Below are positions 43,809 through 56,404 of a DNA stretch of 64,000 bases, in pieces (position 1 is the first letter of the stretch; every line of letters begins with the position of its first letter). The notes under the pieces are model-generated. The model worked only from the letters and a program-made list of their open reading frames with translations, searched no databases and had not been told where the DNA came from. The position numbers were made by a program, and so were the translations under genes. The DNA is taken from contig NW_025408677.1 in the NCBI RefSeq assembly GCF_020360975.1, positions 868,001 through 932,000 of the forward strand, read 5' to 3'. This DNA comes from Hirsutella rhossiliensis. Its lineage: Eukaryota > Ascomycota > Sordariomycetes > Hypocreales > Ophiocordycipitaceae.

Positions 43809-46592
43809 CCCGTTGATCTTGGTGTGGGGCCACAGCAGCCCAACTAAGTGTCTTCGCCACTTAGTTGGCCCAAAAAATCCGGCACAGCCCAAAAAATCCG
43901 GCACAGCAGGGTCCTCAATTTGGGGTGCAAAATCAAGGAAATTCTACGCTTCGCTTCATGGTGCCGTCAATGCGACTTCAAATAGCTAAAATATACATGT
44001 GATCAATAGCTGCGGATCACCTAAAGACGCAAGTAACAACGAAAAGTGAAAAAATCACGTCTTTGGGCCTATTTAGAGCTGCCGCCTTCCAGTCAAGAGA
44101 TAGGAAGACCGCGTTTGTGAGTCCAAATAGACGTATTATGTAGTAATTTCGCCTGTTGTGCGTCTCTGAGAGCTATTTTATCCATACCTGTGTTCCTGGA
44201 GCGTCTGCTGTATCTTGTTGGACGATCGGGTGCGCGGTCGAGGGCATGGTGTATCGACTACCGCTTCAACCGCTGCTAACGGCGGCGATGAGGGTATATT
44301 CTCTTGCGTGTCGAGTAAATTGTCCTCGTCTTCATCGTCGGCGCCATCCTCACTATGTTTGTCAAGATCGAGGCCTGTGAAATAGACGGTATCGTCACTG
44401 CCGGGCAACGACGACATATCTGTAAGTGGGCGAGGTCGGGTCGCTGCGCGCGCCTGACATCTCTGGCGGAGTTATTTCTCTTCGTGGTATCATAGAAAAG
44501 GATTCCTTGGATGGCTCTTTGAGCTCCCGCATGAGGGTATCGCAACTTTGCTCCAGAGTGTAGAACTCAACGTCTCGTCCCGTAAACTCTAGCCAGGGCT
44601 TAAAGTTCAATGTCTTGACTCTGCCATTGACTAACTGCTTCTTCCCGACTTTATAGTCTTCTCGGATCTTCTGCATCTCTCCACGAACTCGTTTAAGATG
44701 CATCCTTATCTCCTGGCGCGTTTGAAGCCGGGTTTGCTTTGCCTGGAGCTCCTCATACTCCCGGGTGATGTCGGCCATGCTGGAGCTCGTGATAAACTCT
44801 CCGCGCGGCCTGACAATCTTGCCTCTTCATTCGATTCGCATACGCCTGGGTTCGGCTATTCTTATCGCTGACTATGCCCTGGGAATGTGACGCCATCGCG
44901 ATAGACTCGGTGTTCACTTTCGCAAGAACCCGCAAGTTTTCTCGTGATGGCGAGCTCATGAGGGCCCATACCGTTGCCGGATATCATTGAGGGCATCCGC
45001 GGCGACTTGGAAACGCGTCTCCGAGGGTAGGAGCGAGGCGTATGCAGGATTGATCGGCTGCTGTTGTCGTAGCTGCTCGTGGAGGATCTTGGTGATCACC
45101 GGCGCTGGGTCGACAGGAAAGAGGCCTGTTTTTCAAATGCCGCCATAATGTTATGCCGCGTGAAGCCAGCCTCATATACGTCCTGAAAAGCTGTGAGGAA
45201 GTTGACCCGCGAAAATGATATGTTGCCTTCTGCGAGCGACTTCGAAGCGCTTTCTGATGTGCTGACTTTAGTGGCTGGAATACCCCAACATCAAGCGGCT
45301 GCATGAGGTGGGTGGAATGTGGAGGAAAATAGCAATGATGATATCAAACTTGATACAATACTCAGCAAAGTCAAGGGTGGTATGCCCTGTAAAGCCATCC
45401 ACAACAAGCAATCGGTAGATCTTCTCGTCGTCAGGCCGTTGGTTTGGCGGCGCCTCCACGCGACTCATCCCCATGTTGGGGCGCCGAAGATGCTCGTCAC
45501 AGCCGAACCACTCTTCCAGCGAATTTCCTGACTGTTTTGCTTGCGCTGACGATGCCCAAGACCAGCAGTTGAAATGCCTTGCCCACTCAAGGTGTATCTC
45601 TGCGTTGGAAAAGCCAGTTGGCGACTGGGCAAACCGTACGCCTGTCATGATGTCGATGCCGGCCCAGTTGGTGGTAGGGTAATGTTGGAAAACAAGCCAG
45701 GGTGGAAGAGAGTCCCCCACTGCGTTAACTGAGGCAATTACCGTGCAGGATTCTCGGTTTGCTGGGTCTAAAACTCGGGGCCGGGTGCTCTTGACTCTAG
45801 TGGTGCGCGTGATGAGAACTTGGATGCGTTCTCGCAGGCACCCAATGCGTATTCCGGCCTCGTCTTCATTCCAGATCTCTGAACTGCCAATACGGTAGCT
45901 GGTGATGATTTCTCGAAGCTTTGAGTAGAAAAATTCGACTTCTTCTACCCCGTGGGCTTCAAAGGACTTCCGGCTCGTTCAACTGCTTTGAGATACGTCT
46001 TCGCGATCGCAGGATGACTTCCACGCCAATTGTCAAGCCAACTTGACGAGACCGGGCGGGCATTGGGATCTCGACGCATTCTTATTGCATTTGCAACAGC
46101 TTCAAGTTGCTCTCTCGTGGCGGGCATGCCGGTGCGTTCCATCCACTGTACATACGCAACCAGGGCGTCGTCTTCGTCCTCCGTCAGCGCCAATGGACGC
46201 CCTGGAGCACGGGAAAGGGGTTTCTTATGAAATTAATGGCTCTCTGTACGGATGAGCTCTTCACATTGTAACGGATGGCCGCATCTCGCACGGAAAGAGG
46301 CGTTCTTTTTGGTGTTGTTGAGCGACGAACATCGGCTCTGGGGTCGCGACGAGACGCCAGAACGGCTTTGCTGCCTCCAGGGTAGCCATGTTATCTGTCA
46401 TAATGTATTCCGGCAAAAAGATACGTAAATAAAGTCAAGTTGCGCGAGAAAACGCGGTTGAGATGCATAGGGTTGACGTTTTGGAGGTGGGCTGCTGTGC
46501 CGGATTTTTTGGGCTGTGCCGGATTTTTTGGGCCAACTAAGTGGCGAAGACACTTAGTTGGGCTGCTGTGGCCCCACACCAAGATCAACGGG
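43809..46592 (-). mobile_element. Pogo-type DNA transposon P2, perfect TIRs, not RIPped
   Basis: 2784 bp between TA dinucleotides (43807-43808 and 46593-46594), with 101-bp terminal inverted repeats identical at every position (43809-43909 and 46492-46592). Each repeat has an 11-bp hairpin (CCAACTAAGTG / CACTTAGTTGG) and two tandem 19-bp units (CCCAAAAAATCCGGCACAG). Composition is normal, with none of the TpA excess of the flanking DNA. It is inserted in an older RIPped sequence. Confidence 0.93.
44178..46402 (-). pseudogene. P2 transposase, multiply frameshifted
   Basis: A DDE-superfamily (pogo/Tigger) transposase can be followed through several frames. N-terminal MTDNMATLEAAKPFW begins at about 46402. 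Next come the CENP-B-type DNA-binding region (ALTEDEDDALVAYVQWMERT, WLDNW), IWNEDEAGIRIG with the first Asp, LLVVDGFTGHTTLDFAEYC with the second, and MQPLDVGVFQPLKSAH with the third. A charged C-terminal region follows (YEELQAKQTRLQTRQEIR, SSLPGSDDTVYFTGLDLD). At least five single-base shifts separate these parts, near 45980, 45310, 45240, 45125 and 44760; others lie near 46290 and 44410. The catalytic triad residues are all present in sequence, but no single frame could make the protein. Confidence 0.82.
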
Positions 46593-46599
46593 TAGAAGT

Positions 46600-47122
46600 T
46601 AACTAGCTTTTTCGACCTATAATAGCGTTAATAACGACGGAGATAGCCTAAATACTTATAGGCACCTTTATAGGCTGAATATTAATTACTGCTAGCTTTC
46701 CTCGAGCTATGCCGACCTACTTAAGAGCAACGCTTCGGCGAACATTCTAATAGTTAGATAGTAGGAGTAAGCTCGCTACTACTATAGTAATATAGCCGAT
46801 GCTTTAAAGTCTTCGATACCTATATAGCACGTTAATAGTAAGGAGAAAGAACCCGCCGGTCGACTCCTAACCCCTAAGCCTACTCCGGGTATTAAAGATA
46901 GTAGAATTATAGTAAATATCGCCCGAAGGGCTATAGAAGCTGCCTAAGACTAATCTCTATCTACGCCGGTAAAGTCGCCTCCCTAGTCGCCCTAAGACGC
47001 CGCTAAAGCTATAGATAAAGAGATTAAGCGAATTATAAAATATCTAAAGGATACTTATACTAAGACCTTATCGATCGATCCTAACTTATCTAATACCGAT
47101 AAATTAATTATATAAAGACGCT
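46600..47122 (+). pseudogene. Unidentified RIPped frame U, segment 1 (before G2)
   Basis: Plus-strand frame with RIP-type stops only in its second half: NIADALKSSIPI, KEKEPAGRLLTPKPTPGIKD, NIARRAIEAA, SPPQSPQDAAKAIDKEIKRI, IDPNLSNTDKLII. It runs into the G2 target site and resumes in frame at 54144. It is Pro/Ser-rich then helical. No family recognised. Confidence 0.45.
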
Positions 47123-47308
47123 TATAAGAGTCTTTAACTATTATAGGTTATAGGCTTAGGCTGCGGCCTAAGCCGTATAGTTACGTACGGAGGGCCGGAT
47201 CCCATACGTATATATACGGGCTAGCCGCGTATAGAAGAGCTCTATATAGCTTATTAATATTATCCTATAGACGGCACCTACGTATACGCCTCTGCCTACT
47301 CCGTGATA
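47123..47308 (+). repeat. G2 5' LTR (186 bp)
   Basis: TATAAGAG to CCGTGATA (from TGTAAGAG ... CCGTGACA). The palindrome seen in G1 is present with one RIP-type mismatch. Confidence 0.9.
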
Positions 47309-47341
47309 GTATAAGCTATTAACTAATAGAACTAATAGATA

Positions 47342-48450
47342 TCTCCCCGGAAAGGGCGCCGCTTCCCTAAGGGAGCACCCCGCTACCCCCTAGGCGGATA
47401 GGAAGTATCGTAGCTATCCTAGAAGCGATTAGAAGCGCGACGGCTAGCGAGAAGAACGAGGTTCTCGCTGCACTAAGGGAGCCGTCTACGAGACTAGCGT
47501 TAACCCCTACGACCTCTATAACACCGGTTACGGCGGTAGCACTACTAATACGGAAGCCGCTTCCGTGGCCGACTTAGGACGGCAAGCCTAAGTCCTTCTA
47601 CTTCTTCCTTAGCCGGCTATAGACGAAGTTTATAATAGACGAGAAATAGGGCCTAAACGGCTATCGTAATATAGCGTAGTATTCGCTCCTCTATATACTA
47701 CTAGAGCCCTAGATATAGAGGATCTCTAGATTCTAAGATAAGGGCGGCCCTAGGGGTAGACGCGACCTATAGGACTTCTTCTAACACCTTATATATACGT
47801 TCGGCAACGTATAGGAGCGGGAGAAGGCGTAGGATAGGCTATAGACCCTTAGGTAGAGGGACGGGCAGTCCTTTAGCGAATTCCTCCCTAACTTCGAAGA
47901 GACGCTCTTATAGGCGGCGGGAACCACGGTATAGGAAGATAGCGCGAAGCTTATATAGTTATAGAACTCGATTACGCTAGCCCTATAGGAGCTGCTTATC
48001 CCCGTAATTATACCTACTAACTACGGTAAGTACGTAAGCCGGTTAATAAAGGTAGTATAGGGCTATAAGTAGACGCCGCGTTTCTAGAAGCTTCGTAAGT
48101 ACACGCCGTATAGCGGTAATAGGATTACCGCCCCTCTATAAAAGGAATAGCCGGCTATCGATATAGATAGGGATACCTTAATATCGGCTACCCGTATAGA
48201 CTAAGCTAAACGCGGTAGGAAGTCGTTATCGAATATTCCCTATACTATTCCGCACTCTAAGTAGTAGGCGAAGTAGGTAACGAGCGAGGAAATTAGGAAA
48301 AGGAAGGCTAACGGCCGCTGCCTACGTTATAGCGCGTTTATATACTTTATATTAAAATGCCCCTTCCTTTTAGCTAAGCGGCCTATAGTAGTTCGAGTAG
48401 TAAAGATAGAACCGCTCCTTACCTTAGACGACGAAGAGGACTCCGCGCCC
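47342..48450 (+). pseudogene. G2 gag, RIP-inactivated
   Basis: Frame with AILEAIRSATASEKNEVLAA, PKSFYFFLSRL, FGNVQEREKA, GQSFSEFLPNFEETLL, and a zinc knuckle near 48310-48352 reading CLRYSAFIYFILKC. In the knuckle the second Cys and the His are both Tyr, so both metal ligands are lost, whereas G1 has lost only the His. All stops are TAG/TAA at Gln/Trp positions. Confidence 0.8.
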
Positions 48451-48539
48451 CTAGGCCCGGAGGAAAAAGAGTAGCTCCGGAGCGAAGATAGGCTCTAGAG
48501 CCCTAATTACTAGTACTAGCAAAGGAGAAGGAGGAATTA

Positions 48540-51500
48540 TCCGCCCGTATAGAAAAGGAGCCTACTTTAATATAGGTTATAATTAATAACTCCTTACCCG
48601 TCGCCGCCCTTATAGACGAGGGCTGCTAGTACTACGCTATAGTTAACGAGGCGCTTATGCGAGAGATATAAGTGCTAGTAGAAAAGATCGCCCTAAGGCG
48701 AGTAAAGGGCGCCTTAGGCGCGATAGAGGGTATAGTAATTAGGGGCATTATATAGCTAGCTATAGAGGTCGACGGCTATTATAAGCTTATCGTGGCCTAT
48801 ATAATCCCTTAACTAGAGTTTCCTTTAATCCTTAGGAAACCCTAGTTATTATATATAGAGTTATACTTAGTTCCGTACTAGAAGAAGCTATAGTTTAGGC
48901 CTACGCAATAGTAGGTCCGCTACGACGACGGTTCTATAGGCGTAGGACTAGGCGTATAAGCTTTATACTCGGCCTAAGAAGTCCTTGCCTCTATCTTTAT
49001 AGGAACCGTGCGATAGGTAGAGCGGGAGGAAGGCCGGGCAGCGGCTAACGCAGCGGTCTACGTAGTTAGCCTAGCGGATATCGATAAGGCCCTCCGGATA
49101 AAGAAGCTAAAGTCGCCCGCTAAGCTACGGTAGTAGATACTAGAGTGCTTTTACGACCTCCTACCGCTATTTAAGTCCTAGGAAGCGGATAAGCTTAACC
49201 CGTATAAGCTAGGGGTAGATTATAGGATCGTACTCTATACTAATAAGAAGGGGTAGGAACTACCTATACCGTTCGGACCGCTATATAGTATATTATACGC
49301 GGAGCTGCTAGTACTAAAGAAGACGCTAAGGGACCTCCTAAATAAGGGTTTTATTTAAGTAAGTAGCTTTAAAGTAGGAGCGCTAGTCCTATTCGTGCGT
49401 AAACTAAGGGGCGGGATATAGTTCTATTACGACTATAGGGCTCTAAACGTAATTACGAGGCTAGACCGCTACCCCTTACCCTTAATCTCGGATATACTCT
49501 ATAACCTCTTAAAGGTAAAGTAGTTTACGAAGCTAGATATAAAATAAGCGTTCTATAAGGTACGGATCTCGGAGGGTAATAAGTAAAAGACAGCGTTCTA
49601 TATACGCTACGGCTTATTTAAGTAGCTTATAACGCCTTTCGGCCTATTAGGAGCGCCCGCTACCTTCTAGCGTTATATTAATAATATACTTCGCGACTTC
49701 CTCGATAAGTTCGCCTCTATATACGTAGATAATATCCTTATCTATACGAGCGGCTCCTATAAGGACTATATACGGAAAGTATAGAGGGTCCTAGAGCGCC
49801 TCTAACTTTATAGGCTCTACCTCGACCTAGATAAGTGCGAATTCGGGGTTAAGAGGGTTAAGTACCTAGGCTTTATTATCTATATAGGCATAGGTATATA
49901 GGCGGATCCTATAAAGATCTAGGCGATCTAGGACTAAGCGGCCCTAACTACGTAAACGGGCGTATAGAGCTTTCTTAGGTTCGCGAACTATTATAGGATG
50001 TTTATTAAGGGCTTCTCCCGTATTATAATGCCCTTAAACGAGATTACCGGGAAGCGGACCGCCTTTCGTTAGGGGCCTATATAGGAAGGAGCGTTCCGCA
50101 CGCTTAAGGACCTTTTCTCGTAAGCCCCGGTGCTGCTCTAGTAGGACTTCGACCGGTCTACGTTAGTCGAAGCGGACTATAGCGGCTAGGCACTTAGAGG
50201 AACGCTCTCTTAAGAGGTAGATAGGCGGAAGTAACTAGTAGCGTTCTACTCCCGTAAGCTAACCCTAGTAAAGCGGAATTACGCTATTTATAATAAAGAG
50301 ATACTAGCGATTATTAGCTGCCTTAAGCGATAGTAAGCGGAGCTCTAGAGCTATAAGAGCTTTAAGGTTCTTATAGACTATAGGAACCTCGAGTACTTTA
50401 TAACCCGCTAGCACCTCTCGAAGTAGTAAGCCCGCTAAGCGGAGTATCTCTTACGCTTTAACTTCTCGATTAAGTACCGCCCTAGGCGGGACTCTATAGT
50501 CCTAGACGCGCTTTCCTAGAAGGATTAAGACCGGCCGACGGGAGCGGACATCGAGGCCCGGGATCTATAGCTTATCCTATAGGAAGCGCTATAGACTTAT
50601 ATAAGAGCTTCCCTAGTAAAGGAAGGCGCGGTGCTAGCAGATAAGCTTCCCCCTATACCTTTACTACCGAACGAGCTTCCCCTAGCGCCTTTACCCCGGT
50701 CTAGTAAGGAGGGATAGACCGGCCTAAGGGCACGCGCGGCGAGAGTATTCTAAGATATAGCTCTTTAACGCTTATAGGATAGGATGGCGGCTCTAGACTA
50801 TACCTACGAGAGCGTGCGCCGCGCTATAGAGTCCGGCGCTCGATGCCTAGATCTAAAGCTAAAGCTAAAGGTATAGGTAGCCGACTACTATATCGACCTA
50901 TAGGGGCATCTACGCTAGCGGGGGAGACTATAAGTATAGGGCGCACCGTATACTATAGAAGCTAAGGAGAAGGATAGACCGCCGGAGCTAAATAAACGGA
51001 ACGAGCTCCGAGGGAGGCTAGTCTAGCTTATCTATAACTCTAGCGTCGTAGGTTACCCGGGTAAGTAGGGCATAGCGGTAGGCCTCGCGAGGGACTTTTA
51101 CTAGCCCCTCCTATAGTACTACGTTCGCCGCTTCCTCTATAACTACGATATTTATAGCCGTACGAAGATCTAAAAGGCGTAGCTTAAGGGGCTACTTAAG
51201 TAGCTTTTAGTACTAGACCGGTTTTATACGTATATATAGATAGACTTTATAATAGACCTCCTACTTATAAAGGGCGGCAACTACTATATATAGGTAATTA
51301 AGGACTAACTTAGTAAATTAGTAGTACTAGAGCTAATACTATCTATAGATATAGAAGCTTACGCGGAGCGCTTCCTTTAGTACTAGGCCCGCTCGTATAG
51401 CTAGCCGGCCTCTATTATAAGTAATAGAGGGTTAAACTAGACCAGCCGCTTTTAGTAGCACCTATACTAGCTGCTTTAGATTATATAGCTACTTAGTACG

Positions 51501-52410
51501 GCCTATTACCTATAGACTAATAGGGGACCTAAGAGGGTTAACTAGGAAGCGTAGGCGTACCTATAGGCAGTAGTAGCCCGTAACTAAGCGGACTAGGACC
51601 GCTAGCTCCCCGCTGCCTAGCTCGCGCTAAATAGTAGACCGTAATCCTCTATTTAGATAGCCCCCTTCTTCGTAACGTATAGCTTCGAGCCGCCCTCCCT
51701 GATCCCGTTTACCGCTAACGTAGTAGCGGAGTAGTATAGCGGTACGTTACTAAAGAGCCGCGCTTCCGTGTTTATACGGAAGCTATAAGAAACTACGGAA
51801 TACTACTAATCCGCGATAGCCGCGGCGGCGTAGGATTAAGAGCGGCACGCTAATAAGACTAGGGCGCTAGCGGATAGGTTTATAATAGGGGATAAGGTAT
51901 AGCTCGACCTCTATAACTATAGGTTAGCACGACTAAAGAAGAAACTAAACTAGCTATATATAAAGTTTATAGTATAGAGGGTCGTTAGCCTATAGGTAGT
52001 TAAGCTTAATAGTCTTTTAATAGGGGTCTATAATAGGATTAACGTTAACCTCCTTCGCCGAGCCTCCTCTAACCCGCTACCTAGATAAGAAATAGCGGAC
52101 GCCTAACCGCCCGTAATTAAGGTAGAGAGGGACGACGAATTCGAGGTCGAGGAGATACGGGCTATACGCTAAAGGAAGGTAGGCTAGGGGATACGCTAGG
52201 AGGTTCTCGTTAAGTAGCGCGGGTACCTCGACCCTATATAGGAACCCGTATATAAGTTTACGGGAGCTATAGCCCTCGATAAGTTCGAGACCCTATATAG
52301 ACTAGTAGACGAGAACGATAGACTAGTAGACCACCGGTAGTAGCCTAGACTAAGACTACGAAATAGGCGAAGTAGAGTAGGCAGTTATAGCGATACGGGC
52401 GTAATAGTAC
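48540..52410 (+). pseudogene. G2 pol with chromodomain, RIP-inactivated
   Basis: Order: protease (AALIDEGC, about 48605-48630); reverse transcriptase (KLRGGI, YYDYRALNVITRLDRYPLP, FGLLGAPATF, IYVDNIL at about 49715-49735, the YVDD box with Asp to Asn); RNase H (about 50150-50320: VEADYSG, VAFYSRKLTLVKRNYAIYN); integrase (about 51000-51830, DFIIDLLLIKGGN, LALNSRP); and a chromodomain near 52130-52300 (EFEVEEIRAIR, EVLVK, RGYLDP, EPVYKF). Numerous RIP stops. Confidence 0.85.
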
Positions 52411-52465
52411 GGGCGGAGATAAAAATAGCATTTATTTTAGGGCGGAGCCCCTAGACTTTCCGAGC

Positions 52466-53320
52466 TTATTCCTCGTTATTACCCTCGCCCTCGCTATTAT
52501 TATTATCGTTGTCCTCGTCGGCCTCCTCCTCCTCCTTAGCGGCGGCGGCGGCGCTCTCTAGCGCGCTAAGTCGGCCCTCTAGGCCTATAAGCTAGTCGGC
52601 GGCGGCGGCGGCTCTAGGGGCGGAGGGGCGGCGGCTAGCTCCGGCGGCGGCGGTAGGGGTAGTAGTAGCGGCGGCGGCGGGCATAGCTATAGGGATCGCC
52701 GATAAGGCGACGGAGGCGGTGTCCTTAGTGCCGGGAGAGTTAGTAGCGGAGGTAGGAGAGCGGAGGGGGAAGAACCTACTTAGGGATAAGCCCCTAGCGC
52801 TCTAGGGCGCGGAGGTTATAGTAGGCGGCTATAGCGGCGGTAAGGCGCTTCTTAGTAGCCCCCCGGGCCTACCCGTATACGCCGGCCTTCTAAGCTAACG
52901 CCGCAGCGAGTAAGACGGGAGGCGCCGCCTTATAAGCGCGGCCGGCACGCGTATACTAGTAATAACTACCGCCGCGGCGGCGCCCGACCTAGTCGGCGTA
53001 AGGGAGCTCCTACGACGTATACCGTATATAGGGGGCCGCGCGAGCGGCTCTAGCCTAGACCTAGCGCTTATACTTTAAGGAGTTAGCGGAAGACGTCTAT
53101 TACGCTCGCTTAACTACGGACTTATAGGGGAAGCGGAAATAGAGGCGGGGGCCGAGGGGCCGGGCGTTATAGGTAGCGGCGGGGACGGCGTCGTTACCCT
53201 AAAGGGCGACGTAAGGGTGGCTAGCGTAGCGGAGGCAGTAGCGGCGGCGGTGGGCGCGGTAGCAAGGGCGCGGGCAGGAGCAGCGGCAGCAGCGGAGTCG
53301 TCGTCGGCCGTGCCTAGCAC
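52466..53320 (-). pseudogene. Antisense frame in the G2 3' region, about 284 codons
   Basis: Counterpart of 34864-35787. From ATG at 53320 the minus-strand frame is continuous to TAA at 52466, apart from six RIP-type stops. It keeps the Ala/Ser-rich start (ADDDSAAAAAPARA, PSPPLPITPGPSAPASIS), the Arg-rich middle (RRRLPSYSLRR), the zipper-like LIGLEGRLSALESAAAA and the acidic tail. The stop codon falls at the equivalent place. Confidence 0.5.
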
Positions 53321-53957
53321 GGCGTCGACGAACGACTCCGTACGCTCCGAGAAGGAGGAGGCGGGGGAGGGGGAGGCAGATATATCTATCGCGGAAGTTA
53401 GTATTACGGATTACGGCCTCCCGCTCTATAAGGCGGGGAACTTACTAGTTAAAGTTATTATTATTATTGCTATTATTAGGGCTATTATTGCTACTATAGC
53501 TATTACTACGAGTATATATTAATAGAGCGGCCTATATAGCTAGGAACGAACTAACGCCCTAGGTAGAGCGGAACTTACTTATTGCTACTACTACTACGGT
53601 TAAAGAAGGAAGAGAAGGAAGGGAAGGAGGAAGAGGGGAATGCCGCCTTATATACCCCTTAGTAGAGGAGGCTGCCTAAGGCTAAGGGGACGGGCAACCT
53701 AAGGCTTACGTAGGTCCGGGCCGGCCGCCGGCTACCTAGGGGCGTATATAATAGGTTACGCCCCTATTTAAACGGCTAGCCGGCCAATAAGTATAGAGCC
53801 GGGTTCCGGCTGCCTAGGCTAATAGGTGCGGGGATAATAGGGCTAGTAGGGCTAGCACGATTAATAGGAAAGGGTAAGGTAGAGCTAGCGGCACGGGCCT
53901 AATAGTACGGAAGCCGTTAATAGGGCAGCGCCGCGCCGCGCTTAAGGGAGGGCATTA

Positions 53958-54143
53958 TATAAGAGTCTTTAACTATTATAGGTTATAGGCTTAGGCTATA
54001 GCTTAAGCCGTATAGTTACGTGCGGAGGGCCGGATCCTATACGTATATATACGGGCTAGCCGCGTATAGAAGAGCTCTATATAGCTTATTAATATTATCC
54101 TACGGACGGCACCTACGTATACGCCTCTACCTACTCCGTAACA
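53958..54143 (+). repeat. G2 3' LTR (186 bp)
   Basis: Preceded by the polypurine tract AAGGGAGGGCAT near 53943-53955. More RIPped than the 5' LTR in its palindrome. Confidence 0.9.
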
Positions 54144-55781
54144 ACGCTTAGGCTATATAATATATCTATATTATTATTAGCAGAAGAACGTAAAGAACGC
54201 GTTTAAGAGTATATATAGATTAAGTACTAATTATACTTATCGACTAATATATAAGATAGAGCTATAAGACGCCGTAAGTAAAATCGGCGTAGACTAGCCG
54301 TTTATTAATAAGGTATACTTTTAGGATAGTAAGACCGACTTATAAGTAAATAATAATTCTATAAACGAAACGGATAGTAAGGTTAAGATAAAGGAAGACG
54401 AAATACCTATCCCTTTTATATATATTAAAGACGCTTATTATAAAGCGATACCGTTGCTATATAAGCTAGGAGAAAACCCTAAAGATAAGGCTATACTAAA
54501 GAAGATAGAAGAGATTAACGGCCGGATTAAAGAAGGAAATAAATCTTAAAATACTAAAATAAAGAATAAGAGCGAATATGTTTTTAATAGTTAATAGTTA
54601 ATTCTAGCTAGATTCTTTAGGCCTTATTATAAAGTAATATTAAAAGGATATTATATCTTATATAACTATTTAAAGAATTAGGCTATTAAGGCCTAGATCT
54701 TTATAGAAAAGGAACTAATTAATATACTTATTAAGAAGCACTATTTTCTAGCCGAGTAAACTATTATATTAGTAGATAACTACTTAAAATAGAGGTACTC
54801 TAGAGCGGCTATTATAGACGCCGTAACGGCGGAACTTCTTAAGGTAGAGGGTCTATATATCGAGTACCCTTAGCTAACTATAAGAGTAGTAGATAGAGGT
54901 CTAATTATTAATATACGATATTATAGCCTATAGGAGACATAGGTATATATCGAGAGGGTTAAGGAAGGTAGGTAAGTTATCTATTAACTTAAAGCTACGT
55001 TAAAGGTTAGGCTTCTAGATATAGAAAAGTATAAGGCTATAGCTAGCTATAAAATCTAAAGTAATAGCTAGTTAATATAGTCTAATAAAGATAGGAGTAA
55101 CTTTAAGGAGCTATTATAAGTAATAAAGTTATAAATATAATAGAAAAACTAAGTAGTAGGTAAGAAGGATCTAGCTATAGACTATTATATTAGGTTTTAT
55201 AAGAGGGGTATTAATATCTTAACCGCGATAAGCTTAAGGAGAGTTCTTAGAACCGCTAGTATAAACGCTTAAATCGGTAATATATATAAGAGAGATAGTA
55301 TACTTCCGCCTTAGTAAGCTAGATATATAAGCTCCTTTAAGGATCCTACTAAAGTTAAGAAGGACTTAGTATACCGGAGAGCCCTTAAGGACCTTTAAGT
55401 AAAATAAATAGCTACTATAAAAGGAGAACTATAAAAGTAATATAGCTAGAGTAATAGCTTAGAAGGATAGCTAGGCTTATTAGATATAAGTAAGTAGTAT
55501 CTATAGTAGCTAAAGGTTATAATAATAAACTTAGTAGAAATATAAAAGACTATAAATAAAACTATAACTAAGATAATAGCTACTATAGTAGAGATATATA
55601 AACTATTTATACGAGCGAATATAACGTCTTTTAAGGCATCTAGTAAATAATAGCTATAAAGCTATACTAAGGTACTTTATTAATACTATAGCTAAATCCC
55701 TAATTATTATACTACCGGATTAAACTACTACTGTATTAGCTCGGTCGCTAAGCGGTAGTCGTATATTATTATTAGTACTAT
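54144..55781 (+). pseudogene. Unidentified RIPped frame U, segment 2
   Basis: Continues segment 1 after G2 in the same frame: RLGYIIYLYYYQQKNVKNAF-type, KEDEIPIPFIYIKDAYYKAI, PLLYKLGENPKDKAILKKIE, RPYYKVILKGYYILYNYLKN, IDAVTAELLKVEGLYIEYP, RVVDRGLIINIRYYSLQET-type, SFKDPTKVKKDLVYRRALKD. It is long, Lys/Tyr/Ile-rich through RIP, and ends at the A3 target site. No catalytic motif (DDE, YVDD, tyrosine recombinase) could be identified. It could be an unrecognised transposon protein or a repeated host gene. Confidence 0.45.
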
Positions 55782-56257
55782 TGTCGCGAAGCGTGGCCTG
55801 ATTTCGCAGTTCTCGGAGATATCCCTTAGCACGAGGGACCTAGGAAGCTAAAAAACAGGTTTTAAGGAAGGAGCTAAAAGGAGGTATAGAGAGGAGGGTA
55901 GGGGCAAGAGGGGAAGCAGAAGTAGCGATAGCTTCCTATAGAGGTAGCGAGAGATAAGACGGATAAGCCGGCAACGGCTAGAAAAGAGGGGAAAAACCGG
56001 CAAAAAGCTCGGTAGTCGAAAGGATATTAGTAGCTTCTTTAAGCAGGATCTTCTTTATTAATTAAGATGCTAGATAGGTATAAAGAGGGGCGTTAGATAG
56101 AGGAAAGAAGGACAATTAAGGCAATATAATAATCACTCCCCTACCGCAATTGCTGCTCCCGCAAGAATCAAATCTCTCTGCCCTGCCTATCCGACCCCTT
56201 ACTTCTAATTTCACCTTCGTGCATTTTTATACACTTCTCGTATCTCTCTTCGCGAGA
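55782..56257 (+). repeat. A3 5' LTR (476 bp)
   Basis: TGTCGCGAAGCGTGG to CTTCGCGAGA; matches 61587-62062 with RIP-type differences. Confidence 0.92.
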
Positions 56258-56404
56258 GTTATAAGCCCGGGAGGAATAGAATTCCTATACCTTCCGGCTG
56301 CTGCAAAAGGCACCTTTCTTATATCCCTCGTGGCTTCCTTTTACCCCTCTTATTAGAAAAGCCGATTTATACCCGACTTTTCTGCCCCCCCTCTTCCGCA
56401 ACGA

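Larger units (their letters stand above)
47123..54143 (+). mobile_element. Ty3/gypsy chromovirus G2, complete, RIPped
   Basis: 7021 bp, target duplication ACGCT (47118-47122 and 54144-54148), 186-bp LTRs (47123-47308 and 53958-54143). Same family as G1 but in the opposite orientation, with the same gag, pol, chromodomain and antisense-frame order. RIP hit different codons in the two copies, so they decayed independently. Confidence 0.92.
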
